From Nautiliaceae bacterium (lineage in GTDB: Bacteria > Campylobacterota > Campylobacteria > Campylobacterales > Nautiliaceae), in the NCBI GenBank assembly GCA_027036005.1, contig JALVTJ010000056.1:32772-75071 (forward strand): a DNA stretch of 42,300 nucleotides, written 5' to 3'. Under the pieces are notes generated by a model. That model ran no database searches. It saw only the letters and a program-made list of their open reading frames with translations, and had not been told where the DNA came from. Within the stretch, counting starts at the first letter, position 1; each line of letters begins with the position of its first letter. Of this stretch, positions 16,303 through 23,963 are shown piece by piece. The translations under genes and the position numbers were made by a program.

Positions 16303-16812
16303 ATGGCTGTAAAACCTAATGTAAAACCGCTTGATATTGAAGCAACTTTTAAAGAAGAAGGGCTTGATGCAAGGGCTTTGATTACCAGAACGGATAAAAA
16401 AGGAATAATTACGTTCGCTTCCAAAGCTTATAGGGATATGACTAAATATTCAAGAAACGAGCTTGTCGGAAAGCCTCATAGCATTGTGCGACATCCTTTA
16501 ATGCCAGAAGCTGCATTCAGAGAGATGTGGGATACAATCCAAAGGGGCGAACATTGGGAAGGGATGGTAAAAAATTTGAGAAAAGACGGGAAATATTATT
16601 GGGTTATCGTTCAAATAGATCCGATTGATGAAAACGGAAATATAATTTATCATAAACCGGAAAAAATTGCCGGATATGTGGCGGTAAGAAGAGAACCAAG
16701 CAGAAAAGAGATTGAAGAAGCAGACTCACTATATAAAAAATTAAGAAAAGCGGAGCTTTTGGCAAAACAGAATTTAAAAAATTGGGAAAAAGAAGTGTTA
16801 GAAAGCTTATGA
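16303..16812 (+). CDS. PAS-domain sensor, CetB/Aer-like
   Basis: This 169-aa protein is a single PAS domain (about residues 20-140) with a charged helical C-terminus. Motifs such as GIITFASKAYRDMTKYS, HSIVRHPLMPEAAF and the YYWV strand match the FAD-binding PAS of Aer and of Campylobacter CetB, a 165-aa stand-alone energy-taxis sensor. There is no membrane or methyl-accepting domain, so it would need a CetA-type partner, which is not in this window. The likely role is to report redox or electron-transport state to the flagellar motor. FAD binding is inferred from family likeness. The stop overlaps the thiL start (ATGA). Confidence 0.82.
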   Translation: MAVKPNVKPLDIEATFKEEGLDARALITRTDKKGIITFASKAYRDMTKYSRNELVGKPHSIVRHPLMPEAAFREMWDTIQRGEHWEGMVKNLRKDGKYYWVIVQIDPIDENGNIIYHKPEKIAGYVAVRREPSRKEIEEADSLYKKLRKAELLAKQNLKNWEKEVLESL

Positions 16813-17648
16813 AAGAGGAATTTTTTATAAAACAATTTGACTCCCGTTACATAGGAGATGACGGGGCGGCGTTAAAAATGGAAAATGTAAAATGTAAAAT
16901 TGAAAATGAAATAATAGCGAGTGATTCGTTTTTTGAGGATGTGCATTTTAAAAAAGAATGGATGAGTTTAGAAGATATAAGCTATAAAGCCAGTTTGGTT
17001 AATATAAGCGATATGATTGTTATGAACGCAAAGCCTGTTTTTGCAATTTTAAATGTCGGATTTCCTAAAAGTTTCAGTTTGAAAGATATAAAAAATTTGG
17101 CCGAGGGGTTTAAAAAAGCGGCGAGGGAATATCATTACGAAATAATTGGTGGTGATACGATAAGAAATAACAAAATAGCAATTTCCGTTACGCATATAGG
17201 ATTTACAAAAAAAGCGGTTTTTAGAAAAGCAAAATTAAACGAATATGTGGCTTTTACGGGAACATTGGGTTCTAGTGCAAAGGATTTGAAAGAGGCTTTG
17301 AGGTTTGGTAAAATAAATAAAAATTCAAAATTAATTAAGCCTCTTTTAAGAGATAAATTTTTTTATAAAGCTTCAAAATACATAACCGCCGCATGCGATA
17401 TCAGCGATTCTCTTTTTAAAGAACTTGAAAGAATTTCCAAAATGTCAAAAATCGGATATAAATTTTTGAAAAATTATGATAAAAATATTGGATGCAGCGG
17501 TGAAGAGTATGAAATACTTTTTACTTTTCCAAAAAAAAACATTGCGGCTATTAAACATATAGCACGAATAACCAGAACAAAAATAACAATTTTTGCCGTA
17601 ACTAAAAGAGGAAAATACCGCTCGTTATGCAGGGAAAACCATTTTTAA
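16809..17648 (+). CDS. thiL: Thiamine-monophosphate kinase
   Basis: This 279-aa enzyme phosphorylates thiamine monophosphate to the pyrophosphate cofactor. It shows the N-terminal IGDDGAAL metal site, the ASDSFFEDVHF strand, VNISDMIVM, the GGDT motif (EIIGGDTIRN) and the C-terminal CDISDSLFKEL. A short insertion KMENVKCKIENE (about residues 24-35) separates the first two motifs. It is encoded by the same A-rich repeat seen in priA. The start is ATG 16809, coupled to the PAS gene by ATGA; the frame is open further upstream but that part overlaps the PAS gene. The product is needed by ThDP enzymes such as Dxs, also in this window. Confidence 0.92.
   Translation: MKEEFFIKQFDSRYIGDDGAALKMENVKCKIENEIIASDSFFEDVHFKKEWMSLEDISYKASLVNISDMIVMNAKPVFAILNVGFPKSFSLKDIKNLAEGFKKAAREYHYEIIGGDTIRNNKIAISVTHIGFTKKAVFRKAKLNEYVAFTGTLGSSAKDLKEALRFGKINKNSKLIKPLLRDKFFYKASKYITAACDISDSLFKELERISKMSKIGYKFLKNYDKNIGCSGEEYEILFTFPKKNIAAIKHIARITRTKITIFAVTKRGKYRSLCRENHF
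16877..16911 (+). repeat. GAAAATGTAAAAT-type repeat in frame inside thiL
   Basis: This A-rich stretch contains GAAAATGTAAAATGTAAAAT and encodes MENVKCKIENE. It shares a GTAAAATT-AAAATGA core with priA 7207-7226 and lies in a loop between two conserved ThiL motifs. It is read in frame and does not break the gene. Confidence 0.58.
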
Positions 17649-17656
17649 GGAAAAAA

Positions 17657-18343
17657 ATGAATGCTTTTAAAGATCTCTTTGATGCCAAAATTTTGAAATA
17701 TACTGTTTTGCCTTTTTTTATAGATTTGATTTTTTGGTTTTTTGTTTATTTGTTGTTTTCAAATAAAATAATTTCCTTTTTTGTGTTTTTGTTAAATCAA
17801 CTGCCTTTCGGGGAGCATTTTTCACAAACGGCCGGTAATATAAGCGGGATTGTATTAACAGTGCTTTTTTATTATATTAGCGTAATTTCGACGCTTGGGA
17901 TATTTACGTCATTTTATATAGATAAAATCGTTTTGAGAATAAATGAAAAACATTTTAATTTAAAACCAAAAATTCCGGGATTTAAAGACACGTTAAAAGG
18001 TGTTTTTGTTTCTATAAAAGCTTTTTTTATATTTTTAATTATTTTTGTTTTTACTTTTTATTTGATTTTTGTGCCGGTTGTAAATATTTTTTATCAAATA
18101 TTTATGATGAGTATATTAAATAAAAAACCCCTCGTTTTCGACAGTTCTTATCTTTTTTGTGAATCTAAATTAATAGAAGAAAAATATAATCTAAAAATTT
18201 GGATGTTGGTAATTATAACTTCGGCGATTTATTTAATTCCGATTATTTCTCTTTTTGGATATACTTTTCAGTTGGTTTTTGTAAGCTATTTTGTGTTAAA
18301 AAAATTAAAGGAAAACAATGATATACAACCATACATCGCTTGA
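17657..18343 (+). CDS. EI24/CysZ-like integral membrane protein
   Basis: This 228-aa protein has about five to six hydrophobic segments: IDLIFWFFVYLLF, IISFFVFLLNQL, IVLTVLFYYISVISTLGIF, FFIFLIIFVFTFYLIFV and YLIPIISLFGYTFQL. The spacing and the PFxxD/GY patterns suggest the EI24 family, which includes the sulfate permease CysZ. A substrate cannot be assigned. The ATG at 17657 has AAGG immediately upstream; an earlier ATG at 17627 would overlap thiL and lacks a site. The 3' end overlaps truD by 26 bases. Confidence 0.68.
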   Translation: MNAFKDLFDAKILKYTVLPFFIDLIFWFFVYLLFSNKIISFFVFLLNQLPFGEHFSQTAGNISGIVLTVLFYYISVISTLGIFTSFYIDKIVLRINEKHFNLKPKIPGFKDTLKGVFVSIKAFFIFLIIFVFTFYLIFVPVVNIFYQIFMMSILNKKPLVFDSSYLFCESKLIEEKYNLKIWMLVIITSAIYLIPIISLFGYTFQLVFVSYFVLKKLKENNDIQPYIA

Positions 18344-19370
18344 TTTTGTTTTTAATAAAAATTCAGATAATTTTTTTGTAGAAGAAATTCCTCTTTATCC
18401 ATTCGCTCATACTGGCGAATGGCTTATGTTAAAAATCAGAAAAAAAAATATAACAACACCAGAGATGATTAAAAGAATTGCTAAATATTTGAATATTTCG
18501 AAAAACCTTATAGGTTATGCCGGGCTTAAAGACAAAGAAGGTTTGACAATTCAATGGATTAGTATTCCCAGAATTTACAGGGATGAAATTAATAAATTTC
18601 AAGATAGAGAAATTAAAATATTAGAACAGGATTTGCACAGAAACAAGCTTAAAATAGGGCATTTGAAAGGAAACAAATTTTTTGTGAGGTTTAAAAAGGT
18701 AACACCTACAACGGCAAAAATTCTTTTTTCGCTTATAAAAGATATAAAAGAATACGGAATTCCTAATTTTTACGGGGAGCAAAGGTTTGGGAAATTCGGA
18801 AATAATTTTGAAGAGGGCAAAAAAATAATAGAAGGTGAAAAGTTCGTTAAAAACAAAAGATTAAACAAACTTTTGATAAACGCTTATCAGTCCAAACTTT
18901 TTAATGAATGGTTAAAAGAGAGGATAAAATTTAGCTCTCTTTTTGAATTAAGCCAAAACGAACTTTTAAATGCAGGTTTTGAAAAAGAGCTTATTAAGTT
19001 TGTCAAATCTCAAAAACACCCGTTTAAGCTTTTAAAAGGGGATGTTATGACACATTATCCCCTTGGACGACTTTTTTATCTTGAAGAAGACGAGAGCGAG
19101 AGGTTTTTGAATAAAGAAATAGTCCCCACAGGTCTGCTGCCGGGCAAAAAAGCAATGAGGGCAAAAGGTTTTGCGGAGGAAATCGAAAAAAATTTCGATG
19201 ATTTTATCCCTGCTAACTGGGATAGGAGAATGGCTTGGATTTTCCCTGAAATTCTTGAAAAAAATTATAATAAAAACAAAGCTTGGTTTGAAATGAGCTT
19301 TATTTTGCCAAAAGGAAGCTATGCAACTGTTTTGGTTAAAATTTTACAAAACGGAATAAAAGGGTTTTAA
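18318..19370 (+). CDS. truD: tRNA pseudouridine(13) synthase TruD
   Basis: TruD makes pseudouridine at position 13 of tRNA-Glu. The 350-aa protein has the catalytic-Asp motif GYAGLKDKEG (D72), the NFYGEQRFG motif and an inserted TruD domain ending near PTGLLPGKKAM. Length is normal. The start ATG 18318 lies inside the end of the upstream membrane-protein gene, with AAGGAAAAC before it. It closes the PAS-thiL-membrane protein-truD run; a stretch of short repeats follows. Confidence 0.94.
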   Translation: MIYNHTSLDFVFNKNSDNFFVEEIPLYPFAHTGEWLMLKIRKKNITTPEMIKRIAKYLNISKNLIGYAGLKDKEGLTIQWISIPRIYRDEINKFQDREIKILEQDLHRNKLKIGHLKGNKFFVRFKKVTPTTAKILFSLIKDIKEYGIPNFYGEQRFGKFGNNFEEGKKIIEGEKFVKNKRLNKLLINAYQSKLFNEWLKERIKFSSLFELSQNELLNAGFEKELIKFVKSQKHPFKLLKGDVMTHYPLGRLFYLEEDESERFLNKEIVPTGLLPGKKAMRAKGFAEEIEKNFDDFIPANWDRRMAWIFPEILEKNYNKNKAWFEMSFILPKGSYATVLVKILQNGIKGF

Positions 19371-19408
19371 TACTAATCCACAAAACAAATATAATTTTGT
19401 ATGGGAAA

Positions 19409-19450
19409 GATGAGGAAAAGATAAGGAAAAGATAAGGAAAAAAGAAGGAA
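19409..19450. repeat. 11-bp tandem repeat GATAAGGAAAA
   Basis: GATGAGGAAAA (19409-19419), GATAAGGAAAA (19420-19430) and GATAAGGAAAA (19431-19441) stand head to tail, with a decayed fourth unit AAGAAGGAATG. The rest of the 238-bp gap between truD and the efflux gene is A/T-rich with no gene seen. Purine-rich blocks of like composition occur at 20510-20552 and 32038-32065. Confidence 0.75.
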
Positions 19451-19539
19451 TGTAAGGTTTTTAATTGGTTTTGGTATTAAAAATTAAAGTTTTATAATAA
19501 TAAATAACAAAACAATAACAATCTTAATATATTTTTATA

Positions 19540-19568
19540 TTGACATATGCTCATAAAAATAATATAAT
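19540..19568 (+). promoter_or_regulatory. Consensus sigma70 promoter of the cation-efflux gene
   Basis: TTGACA (19540-19545) and TATAAT (19563-19568) are both perfect consensus and are separated by exactly 17 bases. This is exceptional here, where most genes show only a -10 box. A basal level this strong would fit a gene held down by a repressor, and two candidate operators overlap and follow it. Confidence 0.8.
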
Positions 19569-19592
19569 TCCATTGGAACATATGTTCATAAA
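19543..19592 (+). promoter_or_regulatory. Two candidate operator sites, ACATATGYTCATAAA
   Basis: ACATATGCTCATAAA (19543-19557) and ACATATGTTCATAAA (19578-19592) match at 14 of 15 positions and lie 35 bases apart start to start. Each holds a TATG-NN-CATA palindrome. The first overlaps the -35 box and spacer; the second covers the likely start of transcription. The layout suggests a metal-responsive repressor (ArsR/SmtB, MarR or Fur type), but no regulator gene is adjacent. Confidence 0.55.
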
Positions 19593-19608
19593 TTTTAAAA
19601 GGATTAAT

Positions 19609-20505
19609 ATGAGTATAGAAAGAAAAGCTACATTTGTAGCGATTATAGTAAGTATTGTTTTGGCGATTGCGAAAGTAACGGTCGGGATTTTAAGCGGAAG
19701 TGTCGCTGTTGTTGCGAGTGCACTTGATTCCGTGATGGATATGTTTGTAAGTATTTTCAATAATATCGCTCTTAAAATTTCGGAAAGTTCGCCTAATAAA
19801 AAATTTAATTACGGAAAAGGTAAAATCGAAGGTCTCGCAGCACTTTTTGAAGGTTTGATAATTATTGCAAGCGGTTTGTTTATTATTTTCGAAGCAATTA
19901 AAAAAATGATAGATAAAGAAATAATTACGCATATAAACGCTTCGATTTATGTAATGTTTTTTTCAATAGTTATAGTCGCCGGATTGGTTGCTTTTTTGGT
20001 TTATATTGCGAAAAAAACAAATAATCTTGTAATAAAATCGGATGCTCTTCATTATAAAACTGATTTGGTTACAAACGGAATAGTGTTGATATCTCTTTTT
20101 ATCGTAAAATTTACCGGATGGTATTTTGTCGATTTTATTCTTTCTTTCGGACTTGGGATTTACATTATCAAAGAAGCTTTTGAAATTGTCAGGGAAGGCT
20201 TTGAAATTTTGCTTGATGTAGCACTTGATTTTGAAACGGTTGAAAAAATAAAAAAAATTATAAAAAAAGAACCTTTGGTAATAGATTATCACTGTTTAAG
20301 AACAAGAAAAGCGGGAAATAGGAACTTTGTGGATGTTCATCTGGTATTAACGCCTGATATGAAACTGAAATTAGCTCATAGCATTATAGAAAACATTGAA
20401 GAAAAAATAAGAGAAATTGATCCTGATAGGAAATGGGTAATTAATATTCACGCCGATCCTTATGATGATTCGACAATAAATAAGATTTTAGAAGAGTGCG
20501 AATGA
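19609..20505 (+). CDS. Cation diffusion facilitator (metal efflux transporter)
   Basis: This 298-aa CDF-family antiporter would expel Zn2+, Fe2+ or similar divalent metal in exchange for protons. Six membrane helices are followed by a cytoplasmic alpha/beta domain from about residue 205. The transport site shows D40 and D44 (SALDSVMD) and H148 and D152 (ALHYKTD). The D/D plus H/D set resembles FieF. The C-terminal domain has histidines (YHCLRTRKAGN, DVHLVL, NIHADP) that could bind regulatory metal. ATG 19609 is chosen over the in-frame ATG at 19540 because AAAGGATTAAT precedes it and the promoter lies between. It is convergent with the DUF505 gene. Confidence 0.92.
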   Translation: MSIERKATFVAIIVSIVLAIAKVTVGILSGSVAVVASALDSVMDMFVSIFNNIALKISESSPNKKFNYGKGKIEGLAALFEGLIIIASGLFIIFEAIKKMIDKEIITHINASIYVMFFSIVIVAGLVAFLVYIAKKTNNLVIKSDALHYKTDLVTNGIVLISLFIVKFTGWYFVDFILSFGLGIYIIKEAFEIVREGFEILLDVALDFETVEKIKKIIKKEPLVIDYHCLRTRKAGNRNFVDVHLVLTPDMKLKLAHSIIENIEEKIREIDPDRKWVINIHADPYDDSTINKILEECE

Positions 20506-20610
20506 ATCATATGAAAATGAGGGAGAAGAAATGAGAGATGAGGTAAGAAAAAAGTTCCAAGTTTCAAATTTTAAGTTTTAAATTTAGCATTACCTACTTA
20601 TTCTTCTCCT
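20506..20610. repeat. Composite degenerate repeats, right arm
   Basis: No gene is seen. A purine-rich block (GAGGGAGAAGAAATGAGAGA) is followed by GTTCCAAGTTTCAAATTTTAAG and then TTCTTCTCCTC. Read on the minus strand, the order of blocks matches that of 34-180 at the left end of the window, with many substitutions and small length changes. Confidence 0.6.
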
Positions 20611-20643
20611 CACTAAACAATCTCTGACACTGATATTAATTTA
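20611..20643. repeat. 33-bp inverted repeat, right copy
   Basis: This is the exact reverse complement of positions 1-33, about 20.6 kb away. The core reads CAATCTCTGACACTGAT. A partial relative, CTCTGACACTAATTTT, occurs at 22835-22850. Confidence 0.9.
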
Positions 20644-20650
20644 GTGTTTC

Positions 20651-20760
20651 TACTTTAAAACCCTATAACCTCTAATACCTCTAATACTTTAATACCTCTA
20701 ATACCTTTAATACCAATACACCAATATACAAATATACCAATAACTCTACATTTCTCACTT
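20651..20760. repeat. TAATACCTC nonamer array and CCAATATAC repeats
   Basis: The stretch holds nonamer variants head to tail (ACCTCTAATACCTCTAATAC, then TTTAATACCTCTAATACC). These pass into ACCAATACACCAATATAC and ATATACCAATAAC. The nonamer recurs at 30898-30943 and the CAATATACC unit at 32079-32098. No coding potential is seen. It fills the gap between two convergent genes. Confidence 0.75.
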
Positions 20761-20798
20761 AGCACTTTCAAGTAAAAAAGAAAGGGAACATTGAAAAA

Positions 20799-22652
20799 TT
20801 AGCCGTTTAAAACCTCTACGGCTTTTAACATAAGAAGCCCAGCTTCATTTACGCTGTTTCTTCCCAAGTATTTGGCTTCTCTTGCGGCAATATAGGCTTT
20901 TTCAAAACTTTCTTTGCTTAAAGATGATTTTTTAATGGATTCTTTTAAATTTTCAGGTAAAATTCTAACTTTTTTCTCTTTTACATACATACTTCCCGTT
21001 TCGGCGATAGCTTTTACAACTCTGTATATAATCGGATTGATAGGCGCTCCAAATCCTTCCGGAACCCCGCTCATAGCTTCATCCATCATTTTTCCGTATT
21101 GGGTTTCAATAATATGTCCATCTGGCAATATTTCGATAAAACCTTTGGCTTCCAATTTGTCAATGGCTTCGTAAATTTTTCTTTTTTCTTCTTCATCGCC
21201 TTTTAAAATATCTTTACAAGAAATTCCACTATCCGGAATCATTTTAAAAATATCCATTTCATATTTTGTTACAAAAGGAAATTTTTTATGGGTTGCAAGC
21301 TCTTCATAAAATAAACCTGATTTTGTAGGTTCATATGTTCCTAAAATTCTTTCACGTCTAGCTTCTTCTACCCATTCTTTATTAGGAGCGCTGAAAAGTT
21401 TGTTTGAAATAGCCAGTGTTTTAACTGAGTAGCTGTGGATAGCTCTTTCGTCATAATTTTGATCTTCAAGCACCTTTTTACCGTCTTCCGTGATATAATA
21501 TACTGTCTTAGCGTTTTTATCGATACTCTCTTTTATCAAGCCGAAAGCTTCAAGCGAATACAAATATTCCCTCAAATCGAAATTTTCTTCGAACCATTTT
21601 TTCTTATCTTCTATTTCAGCGTATTTTTTGGCAATTTCTCGTTTTTTCTTAGGCATTTCATCAAGTCTTCTGCCGTATTTTTCAAGTAATTTTTTATATT
21701 CTTTTATTTTTCTTTCAATTAATTCGGCTTTTATTTCTTCAAATGTAGGAGTTTCCTCAGGATTTTCAGGCACTTTTTCATCCCAGATTTTTTGAATTGT
21801 TTTAAGAGTTTGAATTTCTTCATTTTCAATAGCAAATGTTTTTAGAGGTTTTTCCGATTTATCTTTATAAATTTTGTAAACTTCAAGAGCTTTTTTACCG
21901 GCTTTTGTGAGAGTATCCACATCTTGAATATAACCTAAGCTTTCAAGATTTGTAAGTGAGATCAAATTAATCTCTTCTCCATCGGCAACTTTTGCAATAT
22001 CTTCTAAAATGGAAATATCAAGAACGCTTCCTTCATTCGCCCATCCACCATAAGTTAATGTTTCTTTTATCGCTTGGCCTAATTCGGTAAAAGTAAAATA
22101 TTCGCCTCTCGGGATGGAATATGAAATAAGTCTCATTGATTCAAGTAAATCTTTATTATTCCCTTCAATAGGTAGATAATGAGCGTCAGTCGGTCCCGTT
22201 GGAGATTTTCTGATGAAATTTGCAAGTTTTGCATCAATTACAAGTTCCGGTTCGATTATTTTATAAGCTTCATACAAATCAATTGCCTCTTTTGTAAGCT
22301 CTCCATCTTTTGCAAATCCTCTTTTTTCGAGTTCTTCATTTGTAATATCTGTTGTTTTGTTATTGTTTTTTATAGCGCATTCGATCATTGTAATTATTTC
22401 GCTGCTAACCCATTTGAAACTATCTTTCCAATTTTCTATTTTTTCTATTTTATCTTTTACTTTGTTTAAAACATCGGCTATAATGCTTCCTCCATAAGTA
22501 AATTCGACAATGGCGGGCATTGGAAATCTAATAACTCCGCTTAAATTCAATTCTTCCAAAGCTTCGTTGTTAAGAGCTTCGGTTTTAATTGTTTTTGTAT
22601 TGCTATTTAATAATTCAAGTATTATTTTTGCACCTTGTTTTTTGATTATCAT
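20799..22652 (-). CDS. DUF505-family protein with repeated winged-helix-like units
   Basis: This 617-aa soluble protein matches, from memory, DUF505 (PF04458), a family of unknown function found in archaea and thermophilic bacteria. A motif of the form LExxGxI....LTxxGxxxLExY recurs at about residues 35 (NLSGVIRFP), 107 ([13 protein letters not shown]), 236 ([14 protein letters not shown]), 367 ([10 protein letters not shown]) and 500 ([14 protein letters not shown]), with a weaker one near 592. The four from 107 to 500 are about 130 residues apart. The shape suggests serial winged-helix domains, so binding of nucleic acid or protein is possible, but no function is known. It has a near-consensus promoter and a strong GAGGAGGG site, and is convergent with the metal-efflux gene. 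Confidence 0.7.
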   Translation of the reverse strand: MIIKKQGAKIILELLNSNTKTIKTEALNNEALEELNLSGVIRFPMPAIVEFTYGGSIIADVLNKVKDKIEKIENWKDSFKWVSSEIITMIECAIKNNNKTTDITNEELEKRGFAKDGELTKEAIDLYEAYKIIEPELVIDAKLANFIRKSPTGPTDAHYLPIEGNNKDLLESMRLISYSIPRGEYFTFTELGQAIKETLTYGGWANEGSVLDISILEDIAKVADGEEINLISLTNLESLGYIQDVDTLTKAGKKALEVYKIYKDKSEKPLKTFAIENEEIQTLKTIQKIWDEKVPENPEETPTFEEIKAELIERKIKEYKKLLEKYGRRLDEMPKKKREIAKKYAEIEDKKKWFEENFDLREYLYSLEAFGLIKESIDKNAKTVYYITEDGKKVLEDQNYDERAIHSYSVKTLAISNKLFSAPNKEWVEEARRERILGTYEPTKSGLFYEELATHKKFPFVTKYEMDIFKMIPDSGISCKDILKGDEEEKRKIYEAIDKLEAKGFIEILPDGHIIETQYGKMMDEAMSGVPEGFGAPINPIIYRVVKAIAETGSMYVKEKKVRILPENLKESIKKSSLSKESFEKAYIAAREAKYLGRNSVNEAGLLMLKAVEVLNG

Positions 22653-22678
22653 TGCGTCCCTCCTCTTTATTTTTTATA

Positions 22679-22707
22679 ATTATAACAATATATAAAAATT
22701 TAGTCAA
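22679..22707 (-). promoter_or_regulatory. Near-consensus sigma70 promoter of the DUF505 gene
   Basis: On the minus strand TTGACT (22707-22702) and TATAAT (22684-22679) are separated by 17 bases. A GAGGAGGGACGCA ribosome-binding region then precedes ATG 22652. Like the efflux promoter it is far closer to consensus than those of neighbouring housekeeping genes. Confidence 0.7.
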
Positions 22708-22834
22708 GAAGACTTAAAATTTTTTAGTATTAAAATAAGCAAATCGCATATTGCCAACTTTTTTGCATTATTCACTATTTATTTTGTATTTAACGTTTCT
22801 TTTTATAAAATTTGCACAAAATTCCATTAAATAG

Positions 22835-22860
22835 CTCTGACACTAATTTTCTAATACATT
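22835..22860. repeat. Partial relative of the 33-bp repeat
   Basis: CTCTGACACTAATTTT followed by CTAATACATT repeats the CTCTGACACT core of the 33-mer and then a fragment of the TAATACC family. It lies in the 294-bp gap between the DUF505 promoter and tatC. No gene is seen in the rest of that gap. Confidence 0.4.
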
Positions 22861-22933
22861 GGTATTGAATTTTTTGCTATGTTATTTTAAAAATTTTATA
22901 ATCTTATTGAATTGATAAACTAATATGCAGCAA

Positions 22934-22960
22934 TAAAAAAAGAGTTTTATTCCTCTTTTT
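22934..22960 (-). terminator. Intrinsic terminator of the tat operon
   Basis: On the minus strand AAAAAGAG pairs with CTCTTTTT across an 8-base loop and is followed by further T. The upstream arm overlaps the last codons of tatC. Confidence 0.75.
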
Positions 22961-23669
22961 CCGGATTTACAACTTTGGCTATTATTATCGATACGCCGTA
23001 TAATACCAGTAGGGGCACTGACATTGCAAGTTGAGAAAACAGATCAGGAGGTGTTAAAACAGCGGCTAATATAAAAATAACCACAATTGCGTATCTTGAA
23101 AAATCAATTAAAGTTCTATCCGTTATTAAGCCTAATTTTGCAAGAAAATAAGTAACTACGGGCATTTCGAATGCTATTCCGAAACCAAGCATCAGTTTGC
23201 CAAAAAAGCTTACATATTCGCTCATTTTCGGCATTGCAGTAAATTGCGAACCACCAAATGTTATCAAAACTTTAAAACCTATTGGAAATACAACATAATA
23301 AGCAAATGCGGCACCCAGCACAAACATAATTGTTCCCCAAAAAACGAATGGTAAAATGAGTTTTTTTTCGTTTTCATAAAGCCCCGGTGCTACAAAAGCC
23401 CAAATTTGATATAGAATAAAAGGCAATGAAAAGAAAAAACCTGCAAAAAGCGATATTTTTACCGCCGTAAAAAAAGGCTCCGCAAGTCCGGTAAAAATTA
23501 TTTCTCCGTGTTTTTCAAGTTTAAGCGCTTGAAGCAAAGGTTCGCTCATCCATGCAAATATATGTCTCCAAAAAACAAAGGCTATTACGAAAAATATGAA
23601 ATAAATAACTACAATTTTAATTAGCCGGCTACGAAGCTCGGCTATGTGAGGTTTTAATTCTTCAAGCAT
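22947..23669 (-). CDS. tatC: Sec-independent protein translocase TatC
   Basis: TatC is the twin-arginine signal receptor of the Tat export pathway. This 240-aa protein has six membrane segments. It has the typical N-terminus EELKPHIAELRSRLIKI, the periplasmic-loop motif FVAPGLYENEKK, and FGIAFEMPVV. It overlaps tatA by 8 bases. Tat substrates in this phylum include hydrogenases and other metalloenzymes; none of the genes in this window carries a clear Tat signal, including sdhA. Confidence 0.96.
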   Translation of the reverse strand: MLEELKPHIAELRSRLIKIVVIYFIFFVIAFVFWRHIFAWMSEPLLQALKLEKHGEIIFTGLAEPFFTAVKISLFAGFFFSLPFILYQIWAFVAPGLYENEKKLILPFVFWGTIMFVLGAAFAYYVVFPIGFKVLITFGGSQFTAMPKMSEYVSFFGKLMLGFGIAFEMPVVTYFLAKLGLITDRTLIDFSRYAIVVIFILAAVLTPPDLFSQLAMSVPLLVLYGVSIIIAKVVNPEKEE

Positions 23670-23898
23670 TTATTTCTTTTTCTTTTGTGCTTGTTGAAGT
23701 GTTTTGTGTTGAATCTTTTTCATCTAATTTTTCAGTAGGTTTGATAGTGTTTTTTTCTTCTTCACCTTCTTTTACCGCATCTTTGAAATTTTTAATACCT
23801 TTTCCAAGACCTTGTGCTAATTCAGGCACTTTTTTACCCCCGAAGAGTAATAATACAACCAATAAAATAACGATAACTTGCCATGTTCCAACTGCCAT
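23662..23898 (-). CDS. tatA: Sec-independent protein translocase TatA/TatE
   Basis: This 78-aa protein has one N-terminal membrane helix (GTWQVIVILLVVLLLFGGKK), the FGGKKVPELAQGLG hinge and amphipathic helix, and an acidic, Thr/Lys-rich tail. The pattern is TatA/E rather than TatB. ATG 23898 is chosen because AAAGGATTAGAT precedes it and the family start MAVGTWQ matches; an upstream in-frame start at 23928 would add ten atypical residues. tatB is not seen here, as is common where TatA serves both roles or tatB lies elsewhere. Confidence 0.92.
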   Translation of the reverse strand: MAVGTWQVIVILLVVLLLFGGKKVPELAQGLGKGIKNFKDAVKEGEEEKNTIKPTEKLDEKDSTQNTSTSTKEKEINA

Positions 23899-23918
23899 AT
23901 CTAATCCTTTTTTTGAGA

Positions 23919-23950
23919 ATTGTAACATATTTTGATAAAATTGTATAAAA
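23919..23950. promoter_or_regulatory. Divergent promoter region, tatA / serB
   Basis: The 65-bp gap holds TACAAT on the minus strand (23924-23919) for tatA. On the plus strand, TAAAAT (23936-23941) or TATAAA (23945-23950) could serve serB. Assignment is tentative because neither side has a clear -35 box. Confidence 0.38.
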
Positions 23951-23963
23951 AAATGGAGAAAAA

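Noticed and set aside
19540-19608. Using the ATG at 19546 or the start at 19540 for the efflux gene
   Set aside because: That stretch contains the -35, -10 and candidate operators; ATG 19609 has a proper ribosome-binding site and the family N-terminus.
1-20643. Composite transposon bounded by inverted repeats
   Set aside because: The interval is filled with housekeeping genes (uvrB, priA, argD, sdhA, truD). No transposase or target duplication is seen, and the repeat arms are non-coding.
22179-22469. Plus-strand 96-aa Phe/Tyr/Cys-rich frame opposite DUF505
   Set aside because: It mirrors Lys/Glu codons of the DUF505 gene and has no start signal; an apparent membrane protein of this kind is an artefact of AT-rich antisense.
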